Shown piece after piece: positions 35,365 through 44,540 of a stretch of DNA of 64,000 bases. Under the pieces are notes generated by a model. The model did no database searches, had not been told where the DNA came from, and was given only the letters and a program-made list of their open reading frames with translations. The translations under genes were made by a program, and so were the position numbers. The first letter of the stretch is position 1. Each line of letters opens with the position of its first letter. The DNA is from Paraburkholderia caffeinilytica (GTDB taxonomy: Bacteria; Pseudomonadota; Gammaproteobacteria; Burkholderiales; Burkholderiaceae), in contig NZ_CP031467.1 of NCBI RefSeq assembly GCF_003368325.1, positions 4,216,001 through 4,280,000 of the forward strand, given 5' to 3'.

Positions 35365-38300
35365 GTGCAGTTGGCGGAGGGCCAGGAAGCCGCCGGATAC
35401 TTCCGCGTACTGACGCCGACTGAAGGCACGATTCGGTGCTATTCAGCGGTGTATCCCAACAAGCGTCTGAATGAGTTCGCAAGTGAAATCATGGTAGGTA
35501 TGATTCAAGACGAAGTGGAACGGCAATATACGAATCTTCAAGGGGATCGCGAAAATCTGGAGCGACCGGTGGCCGATCGTAACGAACTGCTGGAACTGAC
35601 GAACTTTGCCCTTAATCGGGTGCATGAGGCAGCTTATCTGATCGATGAGGGCGGTCGTTTCGTCTATGTCAACGAGGAGTCCTGCCGATCGCTTGGATAC
35701 AGTTTCGCCGAACTGCTGCAGATGACCGTGATGGATATCGATCCGGGATGGACGATCGAGCGATTGACTCAGGCCTGGAGGGAGCTTCGCGAAGAGGGGG
35801 CGGCCTCTATGGAAACTACGCACCGTCGGAAGGATGGCAGCATATTGCCTGTCGAAGTGAGCGCGAGTTATTTCGAGTACGGCGGTAAAGAGTACAACCT
35901 GTCACTGGTACGGGACGTCACGGAGCGGGAGCGAACCAAGCTCGCGTTACGGGAGAGCGAGCACCGTTACAGGCAAATCTTCGACAATGTCTCGGATGTA
36001 CTCTCTTTGCTCGAAGTGACCCCGGAAGGGCGTTTTCGTATTCTCGAGATCAACCCGGCCGGCGAACAATCGCTCGGTATCCCGAGGGCGGGTTTGATCG
36101 GAAAATGCGTGGACGAGGTGGTGTCGAAGGAAATGTCGGAAGGTCTGTGCGACAGATACCGACAATGTGTTCAGTCCGGTGTGGCTTTCTACGATGAGCG
36201 GACGCACGAATTCCCCAGCGGCCGCCGCCATTACCACTCGACACTTATCCCCTTGCGCGACGAGTCGGGCCGCATTCACCGGATCGTCGGTATCGGGCGC
36301 GACATTACGGTGCAGAAACAGGCAGAATCGCTACTGATTACGCAGTTGGAACTCGAAACGCAGTTGCACAGATTGGCGGAAAACACGCCGGGCTTTATGT
36401 GCCGCTATGACCGGCAATGCCGCTTGGTCTACGCGAATTCGGGGCTTGCTTTGATGGTGGGTAGACCGTTGATTGACCTGTTGGGCAAGACACCTACGGA
36501 ACATAGCCCTAGCCGCCGGTACGCGCAATATCAGACGTTGATTGAAACGGTCATCAATACCGGGATAGAGCATAATTTTGAAATCATGGTGCCCGATGGC
36601 GGCAGCCGCGAGCGTTACCATTATATTCGCATCATTCCGGAGCGGGGAATACGGGACGAGATCGTAGGTGTGCTTACTCTTGGGTTCGACATTACCGAGC
36701 GCAAGGAGACGGCGGAGCGGCTATATGCGAGCGAACAGGCTTTCCGCGCCGTTGTAGAGCATTCACCTGACTACATCGCTCGTTACGATCTGGGGTATCG
36801 CCGCGTATACGCAAACCCGGCGCTATTGAAACTCATGGGGCCCCGTGCTGGCGAAGTGCTCGGCACGACGCCGGCAGAGCTGTCAAAGTTCGTCGATGCT
36901 TCCCGGTATATGGACCAGCTGCAACGCGTGGCCGAGACAGGCAACGAGGTGGCAGATGAGGTGCGGCTGCTTGATGCCACAGGCCGGATTCGCTGGGGAC
37001 ATACGCGTATCGTTCCCGAGTTTGCACCCGACGGTAAGGTTGTCAGCCTGCTGGCCATCAGCCGCGACATTGACGAACTGAAAAAAAGCGAACATCTCTT
37101 TCGCACATTGACCGAGAATTTTCCGGATTTCATTGCCCGGTTCGACAGGGATGGACGTCACATCTATGTCAATCCGGTCATAGCGGGGGCCTTCGGCGTT
37201 TCCCAGAAGGCCTTTGTCGGCAAGCCGCCACTCGATATGGCTCCTACCAGTGAAGTGGGTCAGAACGAGCGTCTTAGGCTGGGAATCCAGCGGGCCTTCA
37301 ATGAAGGGCAACCGAACGAGGATGAGGCACATTGGCGCACAGCACAGGGCGTACGCATATTCGAGGTGCGGCACATCCCGGAAAGGGATGCCGAGGGCAA
37401 GGTTGTCAGCGTGCTGGGTATTGCGCGCGATATCACAAAACTAAGAAACATCGAACTGGCATTGCGGGACAGCGAGAGGGCTTTTCGCACGTTGGCGGAA
37501 AACGCGCCAGATCCCATCATCCGTTATGATCGGAACTGCCGACGTACGTATGTGAATCCGGAGTTCGAGCGGGTAAGTGGGATCGAGGCAGCGAAATTGC
37601 TCGGCGAGACCGCGGGCCGGATGTCGGGCGTACCGGCCGTGGTGGCACGGCGGTTTCGGGCGCAATTGAGAAAGATCCTGAAGGGCGGAGTGGCGGCTAA
37701 ATTCGAGCTCGCTTGGAGTGACCGTGGCAGGCCACAATGCTGGTACGTCCATGCAGTCCCTGAGTGCAATTCAGACGGTGTAGTTCACAGCGTCCTGACT
37801 GTCTGGCGAGACATTACCGAGCGCAAGCAAGCCGAGCGCCGTCTGCGCGAGTCTTACGAACTGCTCCAGGAACTCACCTCGCGACGTGAAACGGCACGTG
37901 AGGAGGAACGTAAGCGCATCGCTCGTGAGATGCACGACGAACTGGGCCAGCACCTGACGGCGCTTCGCATGGGGGCGTCGACGCTGCGCATCCGGTTCGG
38001 TCATGACAATCCAGCCCTCGGCGAGCACGTCCAAAAAATACTTGAACTCGCTGACAAAACGATGCAAGTGGTACGCGACGTCGTCGCTTCGCTGCGTCCT
38101 GCCGTCCTCGACGCGGGCATCGCTGCAGCGCTTGAATGGCTGGCCGCCGAATTTTCGAACAATGGGGAGACCGCTTGTCGCCTGTTCGTGCAGGAAGAAA
38201 ATATGACACTTGCGGAGGATCAGGCCGTAGCGCTGTTCCGAATCGTCCAGGAGGCACTGACCAATGTCAGGCGACATGCCGTGGCGCGACACGTATTCAT

Positions 38301-38517
38301 TGCGTTGGAGCAACGGGGTTGCGATTGCCTGCTGGAAGTGCGCGATGATGGCAGGGGATTCGATCCAGTGACAGTCCATAAAAAGTCCTTCGGACTAGTG
38401 GGAATGAAAGAGCGCGCGCTCATGCTCGGTGGTGAGATCGGCATTGCTAGTTCGCCGGGCAAAGGCACCGCTATCAAGGTACGCGTTCCCACTAGTCCGG
38501 CTGCCGAGAAGTCGTGA
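35365..38517 (+). CDS. Six-PAS sensor histidine kinase, NarL/DegS (HisKA_3) type
   Basis: About 1050 residues, no transmembrane helices. PAS domains at about 80-190, 197-320, 333-445, 455-570, 575-690 and 702-820 all share the YDRxxRxxYxN-like core. Then a HisKA_3 dimer/phosphotransfer helix with RKRIAREMHDELGQHLTALR (His near 856), and an HATPase with FRIVQEALTNVRRHA, VRDDGRGFD and FGLVGMKERA. PAS6 ends ERKQAERR in a typical coiled linker. The start is unclear: coding character begins near GTG 35365, just after the IS6 remnant, and ATG 35491 is an alternative. No adjacent response regulator. Confidence 0.85.
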   Translation: MQLAEGQEAAGYFRVLTPTEGTIRCYSAVYPNKRLNEFASEIMVGMIQDEVERQYTNLQGDRENLERPVADRNELLELTNFALNRVHEAAYLIDEGGRFVYVNEESCRSLGYSFAELLQMTVMDIDPGWTIERLTQAWRELREEGAASMETTHRRKDGSILPVEVSASYFEYGGKEYNLSLVRDVTERERTKLALRESEHRYRQIFDNVSDVLSLLEVTPEGRFRILEINPAGEQSLGIPRAGLIGKCVDEVVSKEMSEGLCDRYRQCVQSGVAFYDERTHEFPSGRRHYHSTLIPLRDESGRIHRIVGIGRDITVQKQAESLLITQLELETQLHRLAENTPGFMCRYDRQCRLVYANSGLALMVGRPLIDLLGKTPTEHSPSRRYAQYQTLIETVINTGIEHNFEIMVPDGGSRERYHYIRIIPERGIRDEIVGVLTLGFDITERKETAERLYASEQAFRAVVEHSPDYIARYDLGYRRVYANPALLKLMGPRAGEVLGTTPAELSKFVDASRYMDQLQRVAETGNEVADEVRLLDATGRIRWGHTRIVPEFAPDGKVVSLLAISRDIDELKKSEHLFRTLTENFPDFIARFDRDGRHIYVNPVIAGAFGVSQKAFVGKPPLDMAPTSEVGQNERLRLGIQRAFNEGQPNEDEAHWRTAQGVRIFEVRHIPERDAEGKVVSVLGIARDITKLRNIELALRDSERAFRTLAENAPDPIIRYDRNCRRTYVNPEFERVSGIEAAKLLGETAGRMSGVPAVVARRFRAQLRKILKGGVAAKFELAWSDRGRPQCWYVHAVPECNSDGVVHSVLTVWRDITERKQAERRLRESYELLQELTSRRETAREEERKRIAREMHDELGQHLTALRMGASTLRIRFGHDNPALGEHVQKILELADKTMQVVRDVVASLRPAVLDAGIAAALEWLAAEFSNNGETACRLFVQEENMTLAEDQAVALFRIVQEALTNVRRHAVARHVFIALEQRGCDCLLEVRDDGRGFDPVTVHKKSFGLVGMKERALMLGGEIGIASSPGKGTAIKVRVPTSPAAEKS

Positions 38518-38585
38518 TCCGGCTTGTAGCCGTACCCATCCACTGCTGTGGCCCAGCCGGTCGGGGCCGAAAGTTCGGATGGGTT

Positions 38586-38665
38586 CTGCAGGTATCGGGC
38601 CATCCGCCAGGGCAGCAATTCGTCGACGCGGTTGATCGGTTGATTAGCGATGCATGTCAGTACGT
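38586..38665 (-). mobile_element. IS66 transposase C-terminal remnant
   Basis: On the minus strand LTCIANQPINRVDELLPWRM matches the last residues of IS66-family TnpC proteins (HPINRxDELLPW). Only ~25 codons remain, no inverted repeat is visible, and it abuts a chemoreceptor remnant. Confidence 0.6.
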
Positions 38666-38682
38666 GGCACTTCAAGTAGTGG

Positions 38683-38805
38683 CAACTTGAACAAGCTGAC
38701 CACCTGCGCGAGCCGTGTTGCCTGATCGCGCAGTTCAGCCGCGACGTGTTCCGCGTCGCCGACAATCATTACATTCTGCTGGGTCGCCTCACCGATCTGA
38801 GTGGT
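38683..38805 (-). pseudogene. Chemoreceptor 3' remnant
   Basis: Minus-strand TTQIGEATQQNVMIVGDAEH, VAAELRDQATRLAQVV and SLFKL correspond to the end of the MCP signalling domain (usually [16 protein letters not shown]... to the VSVFKL tail). The Asn/Glu substitutions and the missing upstream ~500 residues show it is dead. With the IS66 piece it marks a lost receptor gene here. Confidence 0.65.
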
Positions 38806-39404
38806 TCGCATTAGATCAAAGTGTGGGACTAGTTTGTCAACTGAAGATCGAGCGCGTAGCGCCTGTGGAGGTAAGCTCATTCACCCATTGGAGGCTCGCT
38901 TGCCGCTTGCAAAGGCGGCGCGAGTCGGTGTCTCGGGCGGGCGCCAGTCAGAGATCGCCATCCGCCCGCCCGGCCCGATGACGACACCCCGCGAAACATG
39001 GGGGGCAGGGATTGAAATCGTGCCACGTTTGGCTGAGAAAATCTCCGGGTCCCTTGGAGTCGAGACAGTTATGGGGCAGTATTTCCTGACAAAGAAATCA
39101 GCGAGGCTCCCAGGAAATATCCGCATTCCCTGACTGCGTCGAAATTGGACGCTCGAATACGATCGAGCATCTGAGGTGTAGTGTACCGGCGACGATGTTG
39201 ATGCGTTGCATGTACGAGGTCGCACCACCAGATTCGGGAAAGCGGGGGACCGCTGCGCATCGCTGCCTTTACGCCTGTGATGAGGCGTTTCGATTCACCA
39301 GAAACGTGCTTTCGCAGCATAAGTCCAGGTGCGTGTAAAACGCGAACAGAATGCAACCAGATGCCACTATCAGGCCCGACACAAGGGTCAAAGGAATCTG
39401 AAGT
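38806..39404. other. Intergenic, ~600 bp, no recognised gene
   Basis: Open short frames (for example 38801-39133 +) have no family features. No promoter stands out; the GGAATCTGAAGT stretch before 39405 is the ribosome-site region of the next gene. Confidence 0.35.
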
Positions 39405-40058
39405 ATGAAACGCCTGGTTGCGCCTTTGTTTGTAGGCGTTATCACGCTCCACACGACACTCGCACAATCGAATGAAGTTTATGGTCAGGTAGGCACAGAG
39501 GGTATCGGCATCGGTTATAGCTATGTGCTGGGTGCGCTGGACAATGTTCGTGCCGAGTTAAACGGTTGCAGTATTTCGCACGACTTCAATTCGGGAGGCT
39601 TGCACTACGATGGCAAGGTTAACCTCGCACACGGGGGTATCTATGGGGACTTTTTCCTCGCGTCGAACCCGGTGTCCTTCCGGTTGACCGCCGGCGTACT
39701 GATCGGCACCGATAACATCGACGCGACCGCCAACAGCTTGTCGGGAACATACACGATCAATGGCATCGCGTATCCGACGTTGGGTCAGAGTATCCACGCG
39801 AAGGCGATCTTCCCCGTCTTGCGCCCGTACCTCGGCATTGGTCTTGGCCACACGCTGACTGCACAAAAGGGTTTCTCGATGTTCTTCGACGCGGGTGTAG
39901 CGTACGGCAAGCCTCACGTTGATCTCGAGGTGCCGGCCGACATCCTTGCCGAGGCGGGGCAGGCTAGCGTCGACGCAGAGAAGCGATCGCTGCAGAACAC
40001 GGTGGATAGGTTGCGCTTCTATCCAGTGTTGAAGATCGGCGCGACGTATCGGTTCTGA
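39405..40058 (+). CDS. Outer-membrane beta-barrel protein, unknown role
   Basis: A 217-residue exported protein: signal peptide MKRLVAPLFVGVITLHTTLA with cleavage near LAQ|SNEV, then alternating polar/hydrophobic strands (GIGIGYSYVLG, PVSFRLTAGVLIGT, RPYLGIGLGHTL, FSMFFDAGVAYG) and a terminal KIGATYRF with C-terminal Phe, the BAM signature. It resembles small 8-stranded outer-membrane proteins common in Burkholderia. No specific function. A helical insert near 175-200 (ADILAEAGQASVDAEKRSLQ) sits before the last strands. Confidence 0.75.
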   Translation: MKRLVAPLFVGVITLHTTLAQSNEVYGQVGTEGIGIGYSYVLGALDNVRAELNGCSISHDFNSGGLHYDGKVNLAHGGIYGDFFLASNPVSFRLTAGVLIGTDNIDATANSLSGTYTINGIAYPTLGQSIHAKAIFPVLRPYLGIGLGHTLTAQKGFSMFFDAGVAYGKPHVDLEVPADILAEAGQASVDAEKRSLQNTVDRLRFYPVLKIGATYRF

Positions 40059-40659
40059 TGGGTTTCTTCGCAGCGAAGTTCAGCCGTATGTCACGAGCGC
40101 CCGGAACAGGGATCGTCTGGTTAAGAGTAGGCATTGAGCAGCTCATCACACGATCCGTTCCGGCAAAAAGTAGATGCGACGTCGGCTCTGGTGTGCTGGT
40201 CCGGTTACGGATCGCTACTTCGATGACAAGTAGAAAATGCGTGGAATCTTACCTTTACAAAAAGTAGCCGAGGCTCGGGACGGCGCATGAATTGCTTGAT
40301 GTCCCGTCTAATACCGCAGCGGTTTCGATGCTCGGCAAGATGCCTTGAGCCACCGCAGCGCAGAGCACAACCATAACTACGCAATTGCAGCGTACGCGCA
40401 TGAGAATGGCGGCAATGGTAAGGGTACGGTTGAGGTGGCCATCGAATCTGCGAATGTGAACTCGGGTGCGAATTCATAGGCTTTATTCGCGATGGGCTTG
40501 CGACACGAGTTTTGACCGTGACTCATTGAAAGGCCGAGACGAGACTGTCCCGGCATCTTGTTGCAAACCCAAGGTGATCTGTTCGCACGACCGCGCCAGC
40601 AAGCGAACGACAGAGGGCCTCCAATTATAGTAGATCGCGCTGTAACAAGCGGACCATCC
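40059..40659. other. Intergenic, ~600 bp
   Basis: No recognised gene. One frame (about 40346-40480) reads HNYAIAAYAHENGGNGKGTV then EVAIESANVNSGANS to a stop, protein-like in composition but with no start or family. An AT-rich patch at 40250-40270 and the stretch 40600-40659 are the likely promoter regions of the MreB-like gene. Confidence 0.35.
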
Positions 40660-41700
40660 ATGACTTTGTTTTCGCAATTCCGGGGACTTCTCCAAACTGA
40701 TATCGCTCTCGACGTCGGTACGGCCAACACACGCATCTATAGCCGCGACAAAGGAATGGTGCTCGACGAGGCATCGGTGATCTGCGTGAGTTCAGGTGGG
40801 CAAACCGACGCGAGCGTGCTGCAGACGCAAGTGGTCGGCGGGGAGGCCAAGCGTATGCTCGGCCGCTTGCCCAGAAACATTGAAGCGATTCGGCCGATCC
40901 ACGGTGGAGTGATCGCGCATTTTTCCGAAACTCAACGGATGATCGGCGAGTTTATCAAGATGGGGCGTGCGAGGCGCATGCTATCGGCGTCGCTCCATGC
41001 CACCGTCGGTGTGCCGAGCGGGGCGACGCAAGTCGAACGTCGAGCGATCAAGGAGGCCATTCAGGGCGCAGGCGTGACTCACGTCATGTTGCTTGAGAAA
41101 CCCATTGCTGCAGCGCTTGGGGCCGGCGTTGCCGTGTTCGACGCGATTGGCTCGCTGGTCGTGGATATCGGCGCGGGATCGACCGAGATCGGAGTCGTGG
41201 CGCTCGGTAGCGTTGCCCATAAGGCGTCGGCGCGCGTGGGGGGAGATACCTTCGATCGAGCTATTATCAACCACCTTCGCCGTGCGCGTGGACTGTTAAT
41301 CGGTGAGCAGACGGCAGAACGTATCAAGCACGAAATCGGGTGCGCAATCGCTGGTGACGATGAAACCTGCGTGGAGGTGACTGGGCACAACTTGTCCGAG
41401 GGCATCCCGCGCACACTGCAGGTCTCAAGTAGCGAGGTTTTTGAGGCCCTCTGCGATCCGTTGAATCAGATTGTCTCTCTGCTCAAAAGCGCGCTTGAGC
41501 GCACACCGCCGGAATTGGCGACGGACATCGCAGACCGCGGGATCGTTCTCAGTGGCGGAAGCGCGCGTTTGCATTCGATGGACCGCCGTCTTGCGCAGGA
41601 AACAGGGTTGCGAGTGCTGGTCGCGACGGATCCAATGACATGCGTCGTACGCGGTATGGGCATGGCAATCGACAGCCTGCAATCCTATTGCTTTGAATGA
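40660..41700 (+). CDS. MreB/Mbl-family actin-like protein (paralogue)
   Basis: A 346-residue MreB homologue starting at ATG 40660 (MTLFSQFRGLLQTDIALDVG). Phosphate 1 motif DVGTANTRIY, connect region VGVPSGATQVERRAIKEA, phosphate 2 DIGAGSTEIGVVALG and adenosine motif LSGGSARL are present. MreB filaments guide lateral wall synthesis under the membrane. The gene is not in the usual mreBCD-rodA order; it is followed by a DUF2968 gene. It carries unusual residues for a housekeeping MreB (SSGGQTDASVLQTQV insertion), so it is likely a secondary copy with a special role. Confidence 0.88.
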   Translation: MTLFSQFRGLLQTDIALDVGTANTRIYSRDKGMVLDEASVICVSSGGQTDASVLQTQVVGGEAKRMLGRLPRNIEAIRPIHGGVIAHFSETQRMIGEFIKMGRARRMLSASLHATVGVPSGATQVERRAIKEAIQGAGVTHVMLLEKPIAAALGAGVAVFDAIGSLVVDIGAGSTEIGVVALGSVAHKASARVGGDTFDRAIINHLRRARGLLIGEQTAERIKHEIGCAIAGDDETCVEVTGHNLSEGIPRTLQVSSSEVFEALCDPLNQIVSLLKSALERTPPELATDIADRGIVLSGGSARLHSMDRRLAQETGLRVLVATDPMTCVVRGMGMAIDSLQSYCFE

Positions 41701-41718
41701 TCCCACGACAAATCCAGT

Positions 41719-42525
41719 ATGAAAATGAAACACACTTTGGCGCGACCTACACTCCGCTGCGCAATCCTTCTCGCGACGTTAGGCGTTGCCGGATTGGCCT
41801 TTTCTCAAACGGACCAACCCGCGCCAACAGGCGTCGCAATACCAGATGAACTGAAGCCGATCAGCGCAAGCTCGACAGTTGCCGCTTCGCAGTCGGCCGT
41901 GAGGTCTCCGGTGGGTGGCAATGTTGCGGCACTGACGAAGTTAGTGGCGGCTGGGAAGGTTGCGGAGATAGAATCGTCGTCAGCCGCTGAATATCGTGTG
42001 CAACTGTTTTTGCAAGGCGATGGAGCGACTTACTACGTCGCACTAAGCCAACAGAACGAATATTGGCTTGTCATGACGACGCCCAACTATGCGCGTGCTC
42101 AATCCCAATACCATGCATTTGTTCGGCGTATGGTCCAGTTGGCTGCGGCGCATCTGTTGCGTGTGAATCTGGAAATGCAGAATGCGGCGGCGCGGCGAAG
42201 GCTCGCAGAGACTCAAGCCCAAGTCGAACGACTGCAGGCGGACCTGGAGGTTGCGCAGACTCAGCGCGATGAGTCCGACGCATTACAGGACATCACGGCA
42301 CAGCGGATCATGATGTTACGAAAGGATGAAGAGTCCGAGCATGCAATACTGGCGGATTCGGCGCGAAAGATACGCGTATTGCAGCGACAACTCAATGCTG
42401 GCCTGTCGCCAGTGACGGCGAAAGTAACGCTAAAGAGAAAATCGCATGTTCGCCATCCATCGGCTACCACTCGGACGGCGACTAAGGCGAGTGCATCGCT
42501 CTCTTGGGAAAGGCTGGCAAAATGA
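41719..42525 (+). CDS. DUF2968 family exported protein
   Basis: A 268-residue protein with a signal peptide (RCAILLATLGVAGLAFS|QT), a compact region with GDGATYYVALSQQNEYWLV, and a long coiled coil (about 145-225, RLAETQAQVERLQADLEVAQ). This is the DUF2968 layout, which I recall from Burkholderia. The tail is basic (TLKRKSHVRHPSATTRTATK). It starts 18 bp after the MreB-like gene, so both are probably co-transcribed; an envelope role is inferred. Confidence 0.75.
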   Translation: MKMKHTLARPTLRCAILLATLGVAGLAFSQTDQPAPTGVAIPDELKPISASSTVAASQSAVRSPVGGNVAALTKLVAAGKVAEIESSSAAEYRVQLFLQGDGATYYVALSQQNEYWLVMTTPNYARAQSQYHAFVRRMVQLAAAHLLRVNLEMQNAAARRRLAETQAQVERLQADLEVAQTQRDESDALQDITAQRIMMLRKDEESEHAILADSARKIRVLQRQLNAGLSPVTAKVTLKRKSHVRHPSATTRTATKASASLSWERLAK

Positions 42526-42926
42526 GCCGATAAAGTGATTGGGGATCGGCTGAGTCGCCACCGCTTGTCCACACCCTCTGCAACACAGTACGGAATATCC
42601 ACCGGTTGCCCGGTGCGAATAGCGTCGTGATCCAGCAGGTGTTCTCCCCCCAGTATCGCGTCTTCGCACAGTCGAAGCGGTAATCGCATTAAGAACTGTG
42701 CTATCCAGACCTTTCCTAACGGCGCTCACTTGCTGTGCAAGGATGGCCGAACGCCGAGTCAGATATCTTGCGTTCTAGTGCGCATTCAATTGATTTTACG
42801 GAAGCAAACCCGTCAATTTGAGCATGTGTCGCAGCTTGCCGAGCTTGCAGCACCTTTGTTTGCGAGTCGGCAGGAAATGCCAGTCGCAATCGTTGTTTTT
42901 GTCACACGCGAAACAAAGGAAGATAA
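42526..42926. other. Intergenic, ~400 bp with a hairpin at 42525-42551
   Basis: AGCCGAT and ATCGGCT form a 7-bp stem with a 13-base loop directly at the DUF2968 stop; no T-run follows, so it is at best a weak terminator. Nothing else recognised. The lyase gene's ribosome site AAGGAAGAT lies at the end. Confidence 0.4.
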
Positions 42927-44168
42927 ATGAAAGAACCATATAGCACGTGGGTCATCGGGTTTGCGGTGGCTACCACATTGCTCGTCGGCTGTGTGACGCA
43001 ACAGCAAAGCCACACGGCGACTGGCGCGAGAGTTGGATTTGTCACAGAAGCACCAGCGAAGGATGATCAAGTCTTTGTACACCCTGGCTTGCTGCACACG
43101 CAGCACGACTTTGATCGAATGCGCATCAAGGTCGCCCATGGAGATCAGCCCTGGACTGCAGGTTGGCAGAGACTCGTTGCCAATCGACATTCTTCGCTCG
43201 ACTGGAGGCCCAATCCCCGAGGGGTCGTATATCGGGGCGCCGACGGGCATCATGCAGAGAACTATCCAGACCTCTTCAATGATGCCGCTGCCGCTTACGC
43301 CCTGGCTTTACGTTGGAAGATCTCAGGTAACGACGCGTATGCCGCAAAAGCGGTCGAGATTCTGGACGCCTGGTCATCAACCCTGACGGAGATTGACGGC
43401 ACGTCGGACAAATTCCTCGCCTCGGGAATCTACGGCTACCAGTTTGCGAACGCCGCTGAAATCCTACGCAGCTATCCCAAGTGGCGTGCGGCCGATTTCC
43501 GCCGGTTCCGGACCATGATGCTGAAGGTCTTCTATCCGATGAATCACGACTTCCTGGTCCGCCACAACGGCGCGAAGATCGACCATTATTGGGCGAACTG
43601 GGATCTCGCGAACATGGACTCCATGCTTGCCATCGGGGTGCTCACGGATCGTCGCGACATCTACGACGAAGCCACAGAATATTTCAAGCACGGCGCCGGG
43701 AACGGTTCTATTGCGCATGTCGTGTGGAAAATCTACAGTGGCGGAATCGGGCAGGTTCAGGAGAGCGGACGTGATCAGGGGCATACGATGCTCGACGTAT
43801 CGCTGCTCGGAACGTTCTGCCAGATGGCTTGGAATCAGGGCGACGATCTGTTCGGCTACGATCATAATAGAGTTCTGCTCGGTGCAGAGTATGCAGCCAG
43901 ATACAACCTGGGTTATGACGTACCCTACGCTCCCTACGCCAACAGCGACGTCACGCAGGCCGTGATCTCCAGTAATTCTCGTGGCGACATGCGGCCTATC
44001 TGGGAAATGCTGTTTAACCACTACGTTGTGCTCAAAGGGTTAGGTGCGCCGGATGTGAAAGCCTTCGCGCAGAAGGCGCGTGTGGAAGGTGGCGGTGGCG
44101 ACTACGGCCCCAACAGCGGGGGATTCGACCAACTCGGGTACGGGACGTTGACTTTCACGCTGAAGTAG
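42927..44168 (+). CDS. Alginate-lyase-like lipoprotein (alpha/alpha-toroid)
   Basis: A 413-residue lipoprotein: signal ending in LLVGC (lipobox Cys22). The mature part is an alginate_lyase-type helical toroid: FVHPGLLHTQHDFDRM, ALALRWKISGNDAYAAKA, YQFANAAEILR, YWANWDLANMDSM, ESGRDQGHTMLD and a closing GPNSGGFDQLGYGTLTF. The NWD and GRDQGH blocks are the candidate catalytic residues. It would cleave an acidic polysaccharide near the outer membrane; substrate (alginate, glucuronan or other) cannot be fixed. Paralogue of 45454-47733. Confidence 0.82.
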   Translation: MKEPYSTWVIGFAVATTLLVGCVTQQQSHTATGARVGFVTEAPAKDDQVFVHPGLLHTQHDFDRMRIKVAHGDQPWTAGWQRLVANRHSSLDWRPNPRGVVYRGADGHHAENYPDLFNDAAAAYALALRWKISGNDAYAAKAVEILDAWSSTLTEIDGTSDKFLASGIYGYQFANAAEILRSYPKWRAADFRRFRTMMLKVFYPMNHDFLVRHNGAKIDHYWANWDLANMDSMLAIGVLTDRRDIYDEATEYFKHGAGNGSIAHVVWKIYSGGIGQVQESGRDQGHTMLDVSLLGTFCQMAWNQGDDLFGYDHNRVLLGAEYAARYNLGYDVPYAPYANSDVTQAVISSNSRGDMRPIWEMLFNHYVVLKGLGAPDVKAFAQKARVEGGGGDYGPNSGGFDQLGYGTLTFTLK

Positions 44169-44254
44169 CCAAATTCAGGGGGGCGTTGAAGGGGCAACCT
44201 ACAGGCTTTCCGGCGGAGGATATCTGAAGTCAATGCAATGGAGTGCGAAGCGAA

Positions 44255-44540
44255 ATGGCGCGGGATGTGAATCTCTTCAACCTTGAAGAGGCTGTGTTTC
44301 GAATGACCGACCTTCCTGCACGGGAGTTCGGATTTGCCGACCGTGGACGTCTGATGCCCGGCCATTTCGCGGACATTGTCGCTTTCGATCGGGAAACACT
44401 GTTTGACCGAGCGACCTTTGAGCATCCACCGCGACCCGCGGCCGGCATCGATCAGGGGTTCGTCAATGGTGTTGCTGTGTGGCAGGACGGGCCCTCAACG
44501 GGGGCTCGTCCCGGGTCTGTGCTGTGGTCGAAGCCGATTG
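44255..44540 (+). pseudogene. N-acyl-D-amino-acid deacylase, C-terminal remnant
   Basis: From NLEEAVFRMTDLPAREFG through GRLMPGHFADIVAFDRETLF to AGIDQGFVNGVAVWQDG and TGARPGSVL-like sequence, this is the C-terminal ~95 residues of a D-aminoacylase-type amidohydrolase. The metal-binding N-terminal barrel is missing and unrelated residues follow. It lies between the two lyase paralogues, suggesting an insertion or deletion scar. Confidence 0.75.
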
